A DNA stretch of 64,000 nt from Polyodon spathula (taxonomy: Eukaryota; Chordata; Actinopteri; Acipenseriformes; Polyodontidae). This document shows positions 47,640 to 60,460 of this stretch, piece after piece. Under the pieces are notes generated by a model. It was given only the letters and a program-made list of their open reading frames with translations, searched no databases and was not told the DNA's origin. Each line of letters begins with the position of its first letter. Positions within the stretch are counted from its first letter, which is position 1. A program made the translations under genes and the position numbers. The DNA lies in contig NC_054537.1 in the NCBI RefSeq assembly GCF_017654505.1, positions 62,803,145 through 62,867,144 of the forward strand. The letters run 5' to 3'.

Positions 47640-48155
47640 CTACGCTGATGGAGGATGACCTCTTACCTGCGCAAGGGTGTGCGGATGGGAGTAGTGTTAA
47701 ACTGTCAAGTGGTTACGACAGATACCTCCAACTTGGGTTGAGGGGTGGTCTGGGAAGGCAGAGGAGTATGTGGATCCTGGCCAGACCACTACCTTCCCTG
47801 CATATAAACATGATGGAGTTGCAAGCGGTCTCCCTTGCTCTCCACCACTTCCTCCCAGTGCTGAGCAGTACACGTGTTGATCCAGATGGACAACACGACA
47901 ATGGTGGCGTATGTTAACCACCAGGGTGGCCTACAGTCCCAGGGTTGCATCACATGGCCTTCAGGCTACTAACATGGTCACAGAGGAACTTGCTGTCCCT
48001 GCAGGTGACGTACATTCCCGGAGTGGTGAACTGGGCAGCGTACCTGCTCTCCAGGGAGGGTCTGCATCCGTCAGAGTGGCAACTCCACCCTCAGGTAGTG
48101 GAGCACATTTGGGAACTGTTCGGGAAGGTGCAGGCCGATCTCTTCGCCTCGGTAT
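47640..48155 (+). pseudogene. DIRS RNase H
   Basis: RNase H removes the RNA template. The catalytic acidic residues can be placed although frames change: TTDTSNLG with aspartate at 47721-47723, NMMELQAVSLAL with glutamate at about 47815, and QMDNTTMVAYVNHQGG with aspartate at 47888-47890. The DIRS-type tail follows: LTWSQRNLLSLQVTYIPGVV, NWAAYLLSREG, and ELFGKVQADLFAS ending at about 48155. At least two frameshifts separate the pieces. Confidence 0.85.
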
Positions 48156-48164
48156 AGACGACGC

Positions 48165-48300
48165 ACCTCCACTAAGCGGGTCAGTGAGCTGGAGGAACTG
48201 TCTGTGCACAGCTCCTACATGAGTATTTGGGAGGAAGGCAGCCAGTTGTTTCTGCCCACAAACCCTGCTTTCCTCCCCAAGGTGATCACAAGAGAAGCCC
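48165..48300 (+). pseudogene. DIRS tyrosine recombinase fragment
   Basis: Directly after the RNase H tail comes KRVSELEELSVHSSYM and QLFLPTNPAFLPKV. These match the stretch of DIRS tyrosine recombinases around the first catalytic arginine (RVSEL..LSV; FLP/RPNPAFxPKV). The several hundred residues that normally separate RNase H from this point are absent, so an internal deletion joined the two. Sequence after about 48330 is AT-rich and unrelated; the catalytic H-x-x-R and tyrosine are not present. Confidence 0.7.
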
Positions 48301-48334
48301 CCCCTCCGGACAAGGCTGTAAGTGAGTGGTAATT

Positions 48335-49668
48335 CGAAGGTATGGCAGGACTGAGTTTGCGACAGGTTTATATACCTTTTAGGTTGATGGAAACTTGCCG
48401 GTAATTGGCTTGTAGATTTGACAAATGAATGAATGCGATGTACTAGGAGCTTGTATTAATGATACTATAGATTTCATCCCCAAAAACCTTGCAAGCTTTA
48501 TATTAATAACTGTACAGTATCAATATCTTTATTATTTTCTTTGTCTGCTGTCAATTGTGGTTTATTAATCTCCACCCTGTGGTTTCAAGTGAATTCGCAG
48601 ATGGTTCTGGTATGTGGGGCACTCGACTCATTGTTAATTGTAGTTTCACATAGTTATAAATACATGCCCAGCTCTGCACTCTCTTCCTGAGTATTGTTGC
48701 ATGGACATTTTCAAAGTATAGTATTTGACATTTGCAAAATGTAATATTTGACTTCCAGGTCTGTGTAATAAAAGCAATGTAGTTTATAAAATATACATTT
48801 TTAAATCTGCTTTATAAGGCATTATGAATGTCCATGCTCTATTCTTCTTACAAACAAATCTCACACATTATCACAGTTTTTTTTTTTACTTCAGCCTTCT
48901 CTTTTTAGTTACAGTGATGGTAGCTAACAAAATTACTTCATAAATCATACTTTTCATGCAATTCCAAATTCCACCAGAAAGGTCGGAAATGTGCAGTTTT
49001 GAAGAAGCACATGTTATAGACCTAAATAACTGGAAGTGCACAAGAAGTAAGATTTATACAATTATTTTGTAAGCTGCAGCCACTTCAATTTGGAATTGAT
49101 TCTGTGTCCTATTGTGCAACACTGCAGGTACGGATTGAGACTACAGACGTGGTGAGATGTGGTGAACAGTTTGTGCATAAGAGCCTAGCTGTTTTGTACA
49201 TTGATAAAATGCTTAGTTGTGAAGTGAATGGTTCCTAGTTTTCATTCAAACGCCACCCTGTAACATGTGAATTGAAAACATGAATTAATGAACATTCCAG
49301 TAACATTGTAGTAATGTTAGGTGCAAAAAAACCTTTAAAGTATGGTACCTGTGTTAGAGATTAAATCTGAAATTAAATTACACCCAATTTGTTGTGTTTA
49401 ATCTGAAACAAATATGTATATTGAGATGTTTTTTTTTTTTTTGTGTGTATTTATAATATATTTTTGTCAATTGTAGCTATTTATAAAGAGATGACTTGTA
49501 TGGATTAGTTACTAATGAAATGGGCTTAATTGGGATTGACAATTCCTGATTTGATCAAATAAATGATGTAACAATTACAGCTACTTTTTTGAACTCATGT
49601 TAATTAATTATGTTAATTTAGTTGTATATGTGTGCTGGACAACCAATGGTTATATTTTGTGGTGATGA
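48335..49668. other. Intergenic stretch, nothing recognised
   Basis: AT-rich; poly-T near 49430-49442. No gene or element ends. Confidence 0.5.
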
Positions 49669-49670
49669 TG

Positions 49671-51446
49671 TAGGGTTGCCACCTTTTCCACAGATCAAAC
49701 CCGGACATATTTCTCACAGCCTAGCTCAATCTAAACTGCAGCATACTGTAATACAGTTTAGACAAGTATCTGTGGTGATGAGTAAAGCTGTAGTAAATCA
49801 ATGCAATTTCTGAATCGACGATCCTGTCTACTTGCTTTTTTTTCTATTAATTTCTGAGCCTGAAAAGGCTGATGGTCAGAATTATTTTACAGCCAATATG
49901 TAATGGTAACCCACCCCCCCCCACCCCCATAAAAAATATTAACAAACGTTATTAATAGATATTAAAAATTGGTTGTGTGTTATTAAAAAGAGACAAAATG
50001 TACTCAAATTTGGTTCGGGTTTTTCAATGTTACTAATGGCTACCGCTAAATATGCAATGTTTATAGATACACGCACGCATATATGTGGTTTAATTACCGT
50101 TATATGTCATGAGTAACCCATATTTTACTGTAAAGGTTATGTATTTAATCACACGCTGATCAATGTAATGTAAAGCATTATTCAAATGCTGCGGGCAGAG
50201 TAGAATGTACAGATCAGTGCTAAACAGTGCATTCCTACAATAAGATAGTGGAAATCCTTTAAGCAACTAATGTACCGTATAACTGGAAATTTTGTCCAGG
50301 ATTAAATGTGCAGATTTGCTACCTTGATAGATTTTGAAGGTTTTTGAATTGACATTTATCACTTAGCACGTTCACAAAGAAAAATATCAGTTTTGTATTT
50401 CTACTTTACTTTTAATTTCAAAAACATTAAAATACACATTTACTTAATGAAATGTCTGTATCTAATTTACAGTAACTCATTTTAGCATGTACAATGTCAC
50501 TGCACCAACTTGGAGAACAATAAAGGCGGCCTTCTAAAAATGAGTTACAATATTTATCTTTCTTATATGGCCCATCAATTTTAAGATATCAGTAATTGGA
50601 AAGGATTACTAACTGCAGTATACTTTAATGACAGGCATTTACTAACCCTCAGTTTTAAAACTTAGCTATGGTTCATTAACATAAGTGGAATGATCACAGA
50701 ATCATGTAGTAATTGTAGGACTGTATTGCACGTGTGAAAACTAACAATAAAGCCAAAACTAAAATGCTTTAAATTTAAAACTGGTTAATAGATTAGCAAG
50801 CAATGGCAAAATCATCCTTTTTTATATGGAGAACTGATTTTATTTTAACATATTGTTTAGGGACTTTGCGATACCTGCACGGTGGATAGTAGTATCTACA
50901 CATATCGACAATAACAATTCAAAGCAAATTTGCACCATTGTTGCAGATTTTCTGTCATGTCTGGCATAAACAATTTTGGCTGCTACTTAATTAACCCCTT
51001 GTAAAAAAAGTTAAATAAAATAACACAAAACTGCTTAACCTAAAAAAGAACAGTCCTACAAGTACCACAGCAGCAGGTGCAGTTTACACAGCCTCATAGT
51101 TTCTGATCGCATCATAAATTCCAGATTTCCTAAATCTATTGATGGAAATGTCCGGTCTGCTTTTAGAAAATTATCTTTATCACACAATGCCATTCTCATA
51201 TTCACTTTGACATCTGACACATTCTTTCCCTTATCCAAAACGCGCTTCTTTAACCTGTGCATCATACCACCAGTCTGTCAGAGGGCGGGATCACACACTG
51301 TATGCCACACTCTGACTTATTATTGGCTATCCAATCCAAACCCCGAATAATACATTAGAGCATCCGGGTTTGTTTATTCCTGCCACACGAAGACAGATAC
51401 CAATTCCCGGACTGTCTGTGTCAAACCTGGACAGATGGCAACCCTA
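49671..51446. mobile_element. DNA transposon with GGGTTGCCA termini at TA sites
   Basis: The left end TAGGGTTGCCACCTTTTCC, followed by AAACCCGGACA, is mirrored on the right by the complement TAGGGTTGCCATCTGTCCAGG, then GTTTGACACAG. The ends face each other over 1776 bases. If TA is counted as the target, this is a Tc1/mariner-type arrangement. A C-rich patch lies at 49910-49929. No transposase is recognisable; a 69-codon minus-strand frame near the right end (51056-51265) could be a remnant but has no motif that I know. The superfamily is unresolved. Confidence 0.6.
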
Positions 51447-51685
51447 TGATAATATAGTTAGACTGATATAGCCTTGAAACGCTGGCTTTTTATCTTGCTT
51501 ATAAATTGAATTAAAAAAAATGGAAAGCATTCCTGGGTGTACGATCGTTCTTCAAATGAAAAAGATATGAGAAAACTAGAAAGGTATCAAAGTTTTATCA
51601 AGCAGAAAATACATCTGTAGGATAGATCAGGGTTGGAATATATATTTTAGTGAGGTATTGACAGGAAAGCATTTATCCAAACCTC

Positions 51686-51770
51686 AAATAATAAAGTGCT
51701 TGGTGGGAAGTGGTTAAGGCTGTCATCTATCATGCTGATAATCACTGATTTGAATCCTGCAACACGCTGA
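51686..51770 (+). repeat. tRNA-like SINE head fragment
   Basis: GGGAAGTGGTTAAGGCTGTC (A-box-like) and CTGATTTGAATCCTGC (B-box-like) at tRNA spacing. It lacks the body and tail of the 343-572 family. Confidence 0.4.
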
Positions 51771-51774
51771 CAGT

Positions 51775-53875
51775 CCAAACCACTACTTATTACTGTTGAG
51801 TGGAACATTTGATTTGGACAGGTGGGAAAACAGCCAAAAACATCCATGGTTTCAAAAGTAGGTCAAACTGGTGAACTGTTCTATGAATATGCCATACTAA
51901 CTGTATGCTAGTAGTATACACAATCCTAGTACTTCAAGCCTGTCATGTTTTTTTCAGTTGTTGATCTGGACCCACCAAACTTGTATTTATATAAATGCCA
52001 TCATTTTTTTAAAATGGTCTCTTCAGTATTTATATGCAGATGTTTTGTATGACCCATTATATACCAAAATTAAGAAAAACAAAGTTATTCATTTTATTTT
52101 CTATCATAGAGAAAAGAACTGAAGTAAAAAAGAAATTTAGAAAAAGCAAAATTATTTTTCACATTTTGGTTTAGTGTAATTTTTACTTTATGTACAGAAA
52201 ACAAAATGAATCTGGAGAAATAAGCTAACAAAATCATTACAGATTTCATTGAAAGGCTGCAGATGCACTAGTTACCCTGCAATATGTAAAATATGTTCGC
52301 TAAACAAAATCATTATTACAGTAGATTGATATCTGATAGACTCAGAGCCTCAAACATCCTGATCCAGCGAGGCCAGTTAATATGCCAGAAACAATTTAAC
52401 TAAAAAAAGTTTGTGGTTCTACAGTAGTGCCATAATTTTTTAACATCTATTAAGAAAGAAAAAAAAAACTGGGAGATTTTAAAAATAAGAAACCTAATAT
52501 TATAACCTTAAGTAAATGCATGAGGATGTCTTTAACAAAGTATAGCAGTCGTAAGTTTTAATATTCAAGGCTGCATTTGCTGCCAAGCCAGTGACTAATT
52601 AAAATTAATCTCTTGCCTTGTGTGTATACCAATGGAATAAAATAAAATTACAATTTATGTAGACTGCAATATTGTAGTACCTGAATTAGAAATACGTGTT
52701 ATAAAATAAAGTTAAACTGTTACACATTGAAACACCATATTAGTTAAAAATAAGAGAGTTCAGTACTAACTGACAATGTTAAAATATTATAATAACTGTA
52801 CTATGTTTTAAAGAATATACAAGCAGTAGACATGCTATTGTAACAAATTATGAGCAGAGTAACAATTTGAATTAAGAAAACTGAAGAAATGTTAATGTTA
52901 GAAAAAAGGCTTGTCCGTGTGCATTTGTTATTAGAGTGCATATAAACTCTTGGAAGCGGGTCAGACTTAAAAATAGGACCGTCCCATCTTTAAATTAATG
53001 AAGACTATTGCATGCGGAAATGTGTAACCTTGGTTGAAGCAGGCATCTCATTTAATTAACTTGAAGATTAAGTCAAGGTTTTTAAAGAACTAAACACAGA
53101 GTCTTTTAGTATAGCAAAAGAAAAAAATAAATCGTTTTGACAGGATTTTATTTTAAAACTAAAAAATAACAGTATTGCATCTATTTGAGTTTTATTGTAA
53201 CAAGTAAAAACTGTAAAGTAAGAAACCGAGTATCTACTTTGCTTGAGAGTATTCATTGTCAACTTTCTTATTTAGAAAAATAGGTAGGCTTGGTTTGGTA
53301 GTAGTTTCTAAGCTAAACCCATGTATTTTAATATAAGTGTAAAGGTTTTACTATGATAACAAACAGGAACAGTTAAGTTGCAATATAAGACAATATAGTG
53401 TAAGCTGGATTTAATAATTTTAGTATACAGTGGATCTACTGAAAAAAATAACTAATTTTGTGACATCTTCTTTATCTGCCTGTAGCAAGGCAGTGCTCCG
53501 CATGAAAAAATAGGTTTGAAGCGGGAAATGTAGGTAATCTGCAGTTTTGAATCCCAGGCCTTTCTATAATGACCAATCTTTTTAAAATTAACAAAGGAAA
53601 TACCTTTTGGTAACAGAATAAGGGAGTATATGTTGTAATGTCCTTTCTCCATTATATTGTAGAAATTAATTAAAACTTGGCAGCCAAAGCGAGCATTTCA
53701 TTTAAATTAGAAAAGTTGTTTACAATATAAGTTCTTATCAGCAAGGTAGCGACTTTACTTGAGATGATGTTTGTGAGCATAAAAAATATAGTCTTTTGTA
53801 TTACAAAAGAATTACATTTAAAAATAAAAGCATGTTCATTTATTGTGAATTCTGCATCGAAAGTGCCATCTCACT
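51775..53875. other. Intergenic stretch, nothing recognised
   Basis: Very AT-rich unique-looking sequence. No gene or element termini are recognised. Confidence 0.5.
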
Positions 53876-53880
53876 AGAAA

Positions 53881-54135
53881 CTAGGCTGAGGGCTGAGCAT
53901 AAACTATGATGATGGCTGACGTTTCAAATGACACTAAGGAAGTAAGGAGAGCAGCTGCGATGGAGACTGAAGCCGGATCTTGAAGTGAGTTTGTGAACTC
54001 GTTATAGGCGAGGCACACATATTCTAATATGTTTTCATCCTTTTGGATCTCAAAATATGTTTTTGTTATTTGTCGGACACCCTCCTGCCCAAGTCGTGCC
54101 AGATTATGTTGACAATTGAACCAGACTTTATGCAC
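53881..54135 (-). CDS. Unrecognised 84-codon open frame
   Basis: Reads MHKVWFNCQHNLARLGQEGV onward, with a charged middle (FEIQKDENILEYV) and a hydrophobic C-terminal third (SIAAALLTSLVSFETSAIII) that could be a membrane segment. Base composition is higher in G+C than in the surrounding DNA, which hints at former coding sequence. I recognise no family, and the frame opens right after a CAACGCAGTTGG patch with no clear promoter or splice context. It may be a remnant of a mobile element or a chance ORF. Confidence 0.2.
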   Translation of the reverse strand: MHKVWFNCQHNLARLGQEGVRQITKTYFEIQKDENILEYVCLAYNEFTNSLQDPASVSIAAALLTSLVSFETSAIIIVYAQPSA

Positions 54136-54139
54136 TAAT

Positions 54140-54800
54140 CCAACTGCGTTGTCAGGGGATAGTACCTCAGTTTCCCACAGATTTTAAAATCCAGGCCGGT
54201 AATTCAGGGGGTTGTGTCTGACCTTGTCGTTACCTGCTTTTCTAAGAGTTTACCTGACTGACATGAATACATTACTGCTGTATTTAAAGTCTCTGTCAGC
54301 ATCGATGTTAAAACGTCTACTGTTCAAATACTTGTTTAGTCCAGCTCAGCGTTATAAAACTGGAGACTGAATACTGGTCCTCAGTTTAACTTCTTGCACT
54401 GGCATAAAATTCCATTATGTTGTTGAGATTTTTTGGATTTATTTCGTCCATATTTTTTTTCTTTAATTACATTAACCAGCCCATGTATATCAATCTTTGT
54501 TTTCTTCTATGTCATTTAGCTGTTCCTCATCAACTGCTGTGTCTACTCTTACTGGTGCACTTATTTTATTTATTCATTTTTTTTCAGATGGGCTGATGTC
54601 TTCACTCAGAAAGTTGGTGTTGTACCAGTTATGTAGATTTTCATCACCAATATAGTAAAGAAAATAGGTGAACTGCCACAAATTTTTGACAGTGGTTTGT
54701 AACTAATAACAAATAAAATGGCAGTTTGTCATGAAATTTAGAATATAGTGGTGCGTAGTGATTTATTTAATGTGAAGCGGCTCATTAGCATGCAAGCCAT
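54140..54800. other. Intergenic stretch, nothing recognised
   Basis: No gene, RNA or element termini recognised. Confidence 0.5.

Positions 54801-54801
<1 letters not shown>

Positions 54802-54889
<88 letters not shown>
54802..54889. repeat. (TA)n microsatellite
   Basis: About 86 bases of alternating TA. Confidence 0.95.
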
Positions 54890-54893
<4 letters not shown>

Positions 54894-54966
54894 GGTCATG
54901 TGATGCTGTTTAACCAATCACATGTTTAATATAATTAAATAGAGCTGGTGTTACATATTAAAAACA

Positions 54967-54972
<6 letters not shown>

Positions 54973-55008
<36 letters not shown>

Positions 55009-55023
55009 CACACACACACACAT
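54973..55023. repeat. Compound microsatellite (TA)n(CA)n
   Basis: About 32 bases of TA followed by about 18 bases of CA-rich repeat. Confidence 0.9.
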
Positions 55024-55025
55024 AT

Positions 55026-55850
55026 ACTTTTATTAGGTTTGGTAGGAAGGACCTTGTGAACTCCAGTTCACCTAATTTTTAGTGGAAAGAGGGGTGGAAC
55101 ATGAGGATCATGAGATCATGTCCAATTAATTTTAGAAAAGGAGTCACCGGTACTTTTTAGATATATTAAAGATAGGAGCTGTCAAAACAGAGCAAATAAT
55201 TAGATTTAACTGGGTCTTCTGATGTATTAAATGGAAAAAAGCTCTATAAAACCTGAGGTAAAGCTCCAGTCAAGTATCACTCAACTTCGTACTACAAGAT
55301 AACTCGATCCATGCACTGAGGATCTCTGAAAAAGCTGTTTGCTGTTTGGTTGTATTCAGAAGTTTGCTTTTGAAGACAGCTCTAGTTTTTATGTTGTATT
55401 TTACAACTACACTTCCATATAGTGGAAGGTATTTTGAATTTATATCTCATTATATTTTATATTTAAATTATAAAATTATATTTAGCTTTGGAGAGTGATA
55501 TATTGTATATTTTAGGATTTAGCGGTGGCCGTTTAAGTTTTTTGCATGGCTAGCCTAAAGGTTAAGCATATGATAACATACTTGTATTACTGTATTGATG
55601 TATTAATGCTGTAAATGTACTAGAAATGCCCAGACTGTCTATTAGCAGGGATCCAAATTGATCTGCAGCCACTCAATCTATTATTAACCATTTAATAAAC
55701 CGAAGTAGTACTAATACTGCTCTGATTCGTTAAAACTTCAAATTTAATGAGTCTGTGTGATTTTCTTGATTATTAAAAAAGTTGTCTGGACATATTGTAA
55801 GCCTAGTGCATAAACAATTCACGTACAGGAGTTTAATACATCTCTGTCCT
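55026..55850. other. Intergenic stretch, nothing recognised
   Basis: AT-rich, no gene or termini. Confidence 0.5.
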
Positions 55851-55856
55851 CCTTAA

Positions 55857-56425
55857 CCCTTTGCAGTCCTATGTTAGACCATTACAGTTTTCCCTTTCCA
55901 GTCCAATGTCGGACCCTGTAAAGCACAGGTCTCACAGGTCGATTTTTCTCCAGAAAAAAAGAAGAGAAAACCTTTCAATGGCCGATAGGAGCCAAATGAA
56001 GCTGAAAAGGGGGCTTATCTCGTAGCCCCATGCACTACAGAGATAACATGGACATAAACAAAGGAGATAGCTGCTTCCGCATCCAGCACTAAAAGAATAT
56101 CACAGACATTTGTAGAGCGTTTTGAGATGTCTAATAAAATAATGACTTGGATCGCATTATTGAGGATTTTGGTGTACAAACGAGTGATCAGGAGAGGATT
56201 TATCAGTATGCATGTCTGTAAAGAGTCATGTGAAAAATACAGCAAACAAGGGGTGGGGCTTGGCTGGAGATGCAGTACTGAGTATCCTTTTGTGATTCAA
56301 TGCCTTTTAAACCTGTTTTACTGTAAAAATAAAAAATTAACAGTGTGTGTAAAATAAACAGCGCGTGTGAAAATAAATTGGACCTGACACGTCTGACAAG
56401 CGCTGAATAATTGGACTGCAAATGG
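55857..56425 (+). mobile_element. piggyBac-type MITE (copy 1), 569 bp, TTAA flanks
   Basis: Flanked by TTAA on both sides (55853-55856 and 56426-56429). The left end CCCTTTGCAGTCCTATG and the complement of the right end CCATTTGCAGTCCAATTATT form inverted termini starting with the CCC/CC typical of piggyBac elements. A second internal copy of TTCCAGTCCAATGTCGGACC follows at about 55892. There is no transposase; the 76-codon frames on both strands are overlapping and unconvincing. It relies on a transposase made elsewhere. Confidence 0.85.
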
Positions 56426-56431
56426 TTAAAC

Positions 56432-59400
56432 GTCTCCCCTGAGTTTAAGAGTGTGCTCAGAGCAATAAAAGAAGTACGTCCAATCTGACAAAACTATTAG
56501 CACTTGCCATTGGAATTTCCTGAAAATGTAGAATTACTGCCTTAAATCCACAATTGAAACAAAATGTGCACCCAATGTACAGTAAATGCTCTTACAAGAA
56601 TGGAAACCACAAGATTGTCTTTTGGTTTTGAATAATTGCCATGGGTCCAGTTCAGTCCAACAGGAGAAAAATAAGTAAGCCAAAGAAGACTGATTTACTA
56701 TTACAGTATTGCCTTTCATTTTCTGTTAGTAAATCCCTGGGGCCATTAATTTGACGTGAATTCTTTGGCAAATAAGTGCACAGAGCCTCAGAATACATGT
56801 TCTGATGATTCTGAGGATTTACTTAATAAAAATAAATTATCACCATGGATTATTTTTTTGCCTTTATTTTTGGTTTCCACTACAATTCTATGTTGAATGA
56901 TACGTCTGAAAAAAAAAATCTTTAAATACAAGTTGCTTGCTGTGTATATTGTTTAAGGATATCTGTTGAGATAATTATTACAGCCAAGACATTCCTGTGG
57001 TCTGCAAAAGAGGATGTGGGAGATTATTTTTAATAAATGTATTCCATATTCTGTGATCTCTGAAGTTATTATGTGTAATCAGAAGAGGAACATCCACAAA
57101 TGTAAATTCATAATGTCTGCTTCTTGACGCTTACCGTCTTCCAAAATGTAATGGAGACATCACAACCCCCCTTCAGCGGTTTTCAAACTTTTAGAACTGG
57201 AGCATTCTTCATCTCATTTAGAATTAAAAACCACTCAAACATTTACAGATTAAAATACAAAAACCCATTTCCTTGGCATGAGTCAATCTTTGATAGAGCA
57301 CTGGAGCTTTGAGACTTGTTTAGTTTAAGTTTTTTGGTAGTGTGCCATAGTCAACATGCCAGGTAGTTTAATAATTGACTTTGTAACACCCTTTAGTTTA
57401 TTAGTGGGTGTATCAAATACCAGAGTAAAGCAACAAGGCACTAGGGTGGCTGCAGAATAATTCATATATCTGGATCCATCTTAGGGAGTGTTCAGGTCAG
57501 GTTTGAATGTTGCTCACAGAGCTGTGAGGGGAATCTCCTCCACTACTTTTTAGCTTTAGTCAGTGGAATTGTCTGTCATCTTTCACGGGTACTAAATACA
57601 CACCTTTTTATCAGAAAATAAAAACAAACACCTGCTGATGAGCTGGTATTTGTAAATATCTTACTCTTTCCAGACATGTAAAGAACAATACTTAAAAACA
57701 GCAGTTTGACCAAAGCAGAATGAGAATTGATGAAAAACAGCTGATGACTGGCTTTACATTCTTAGGCTTGGCTGTGTATTCAAGATAACTGTACATGAGG
57801 AATTGTTTAACAAGCTGAATGCATTTTATTTTTCAAGAGGGCTCAAGCACTAAAGTGCAAATAATCTGAATGCTTTAAGGACACAGCTATGGTAGGTCTT
57901 GTTAGGAAAGCTCTTTCAGCTAGTTTCCAGCAGTGCCACGTACATATGGTTAGTGCTGACAAGCTTCTATTAATAATGAGGCTTTCAAAAGCATCTAAGT
58001 TAGAAATGGTAGGAAGGCAATATTTACAAAGTTAGCAATCTCCCTCTCAGAAAAAAACAAAAAACAAAACGGTTGTTTGTATCACCACAGTGTGATCACA
58101 GGTCACTTCACAGGCTTATTTCAGTTCATTTCTAATTGTTGTGGGTCCAATACTTGGTGGTCGTTTCAAGTATTGATCCCACGGAGGAGAATTAAAGAGA
58201 TGTTATCTTGCTCTTTGAGCCATTTCCTTCTGAAAACTGAGACAAGAAATTACACACACAGCTTATGCCTATAAGTCTAACACAAAAGGCATTGTAATGG
58301 ACATGATAGTCAAATATTTTGTCTAGTTTTATTACTACATTTTTTTAAAGTTCTGTACGTAACGTATTATGATTGGGGTCACATGATCGACATAAGAAAA
58401 AAAATACTTCAGTTTTGAGTGTATAGTGGTCTGCAGTGGTAGAGCGCCAGTGAATTTACTTCATATGCTGTCTGTTATGAGAAGGGTGGCATTGAAAATG
58501 GTTAAGAATTCATATTCTGTAAAATGAAAATAAATCATGAAGTACAAAATGTGTGTGCTGTGCCAAAGTAAAAAGGACAAACAAAACTCCAAAGTCGTTA
58601 TTATACTTGATATATTTTGGTAAGGTTTTTTCCAGTCATATCTTTGTTGTCAGAAGTAATTCTAAAAAGCCATAGAGGACATAGATGCTCAAGAATTGCA
58701 AGCCTGTCTGAGTAATTCAGATTTCCTTTCACTTGTGTACAGTACAAGTCACTTCTATACACAGAGGAGTTACTATCCCCAATATCTGGATGCATTTAAA
58801 AAAGCCCCAATTCTAACTGTCCACATCTAGACCTCTAATCTGTATTGAATATGTTGAGTAGATTGATCACTAGTAATATTTAAGGAAAATTGAAGAATTC
58901 AGGCTCTAGTCACAGATTATTAACTTGTGATTTATTTAAAGAAAGTTTGTTTGTTTTTCAAAAATATATATGTAACCATTTTTAACATAAAAGTTGCTGC
59001 TCTCTAGAAACAAGCATATCAAACTGTGTTACAATCATAGAAACATTCCTGCAATAACTCATGAGTTAAAACTTTATGAATAGGACCCATTGAAGATAAT
59101 GGCAAAAATAATAACAATAATAATATTTTAATTTAGGAAACGTATATTAGAAGGGGGAGGGGGTTCCTGAGATTAACACATATATCAAAGCACTACAGTC
59201 CTCAAGAAGTTCATCGGGCATTTAAAAGGTTTGTGTGTGTTTTTTTTTACATTGCTCTAAAAAGTGGTGGTTTTCAATGTATGTTGGCCATTATGAGATT
59301 TATTGACTGTGGATGCCTGCTTGCAGAATTAACTACTCTGGATGCGGGAGTTAGACTTAAGTAACTTTTTTTCTGCTTCCTGAGAAACTTTTCTATTTGT

Positions 59401-60455
59401 CATTGTTATCCCCAGGGGTGTCTGACTTCACACATTTCCCTGGGGTTTTACATTTTTGCTCTTGGCGCACCGCCCTCTCTTTTGTGCAAGGGGAACATGT
59501 GGGGATCAACAGGAAGAAAGGCCATTTCATCATCTAGGGCTCTGAAAGGCTCTGGCCTGCCAAGCCTCCAGCCACTCTTTATGTTTGTATAAAACAGTAT
59601 TGAGTGAAAACAGAATAAATATCCTGTACTCACTTATTATACTCCACAGACAAAAATAAGAAAAGCAGTGTAATTTTCCCACAGACGTGTCCACTGCTAC
59701 TCCAGAATGGAGAGACACTGGTTTATTTTCTCAAAAGGGAACTCTCTTTGTCTTATAAAGCTTTTACTAAAGTTTTAAAATTCAAATTCCCACTCTTAAT
59801 TCACTGCCCTCCTGATTGTTTAGTTAAGCTTTTAATTTCTAACAAACCTATAGAGCAGTCTCAAGATCTAAACAACGAATGGGAATGCATTTAGGTGCAG
59901 TAATACTAAAGGATTAAAGCTACAGCTTCTTTTTTTTCTTCTGCAGTTTATGATTTAATAGTCGTCGCTAACATCCTTTGTATTAAACAATCATTAGGTA
60001 ACTTCCTCCATTGTGGTCTGCTGCAGATGGAAATTAACACAGCTAATTTTAAACCTTTTCAAATGTAGTGGTCCCAGTGGAACTTTGCAAAATGATATGC
60101 TTGGTCATTTAGTAATCTTTGTTTCCAAGTCTTACCTTCACGTAATCTGGCAAATAAAGAGTAAAATTCTCCCTATCACTTCTTAAGCGTTGTTTCTGTA
60201 CTTAAAAGAAATCTTTACCCTATGAATTTGCATACTGTTACATTTTTCATTTGTTTATCATCCCTTGATACAGTATGTATTAATCATAATATATAAGTGT
60301 GACTTCAGTCCTGGATATGTGACATGTTTAATAAAGTCACCAGCATAATTTACCACCCTTAGTTTCTTGAATTTTTATAATAAGGCCAGTGTATGAATGG
60401 AGATGTGATAATGGTGTGCCTAAAGAATTAATTGTTGAGTTTCATTCCAGTGGAC
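56432..60455. other. Long intergenic stretch, nothing firmly recognised
   Basis: AGCGGTTTTCAAACTTTTAG near 57174-57193 resembles a hAT terminus, without a partner. GGTCTGCAGTGGTAGAGCG near 58429 is tRNA-A-box-like only. Poly-purine GGGGGAGGGGG at about 59153-59163. No gene is supported. Confidence 0.45.
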
Positions 60456-60460
60456 ACTAA

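Larger units (their letters stand above)
44640..48330 (+). mobile_element. DIRS-like retrotransposon, truncated and decayed
   Basis: A block strikingly richer in G+C than its neighbours carries, in order, a leader with degenerate GGTGC-type repeats (45300-45470), a gag-like region (45800-46830), reverse transcriptase (46830-47500), RNase H (47640-48155) and a stub of the tyrosine recombinase (48165-48300). That order is characteristic of DIRS elements, which integrate with a tyrosine recombinase and not a DDE integrase. Both borders are approximate: I could not find the inverted terminal repeats or the internal complementary region. Stops and frameshifts are frequent. Confidence 0.85.
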
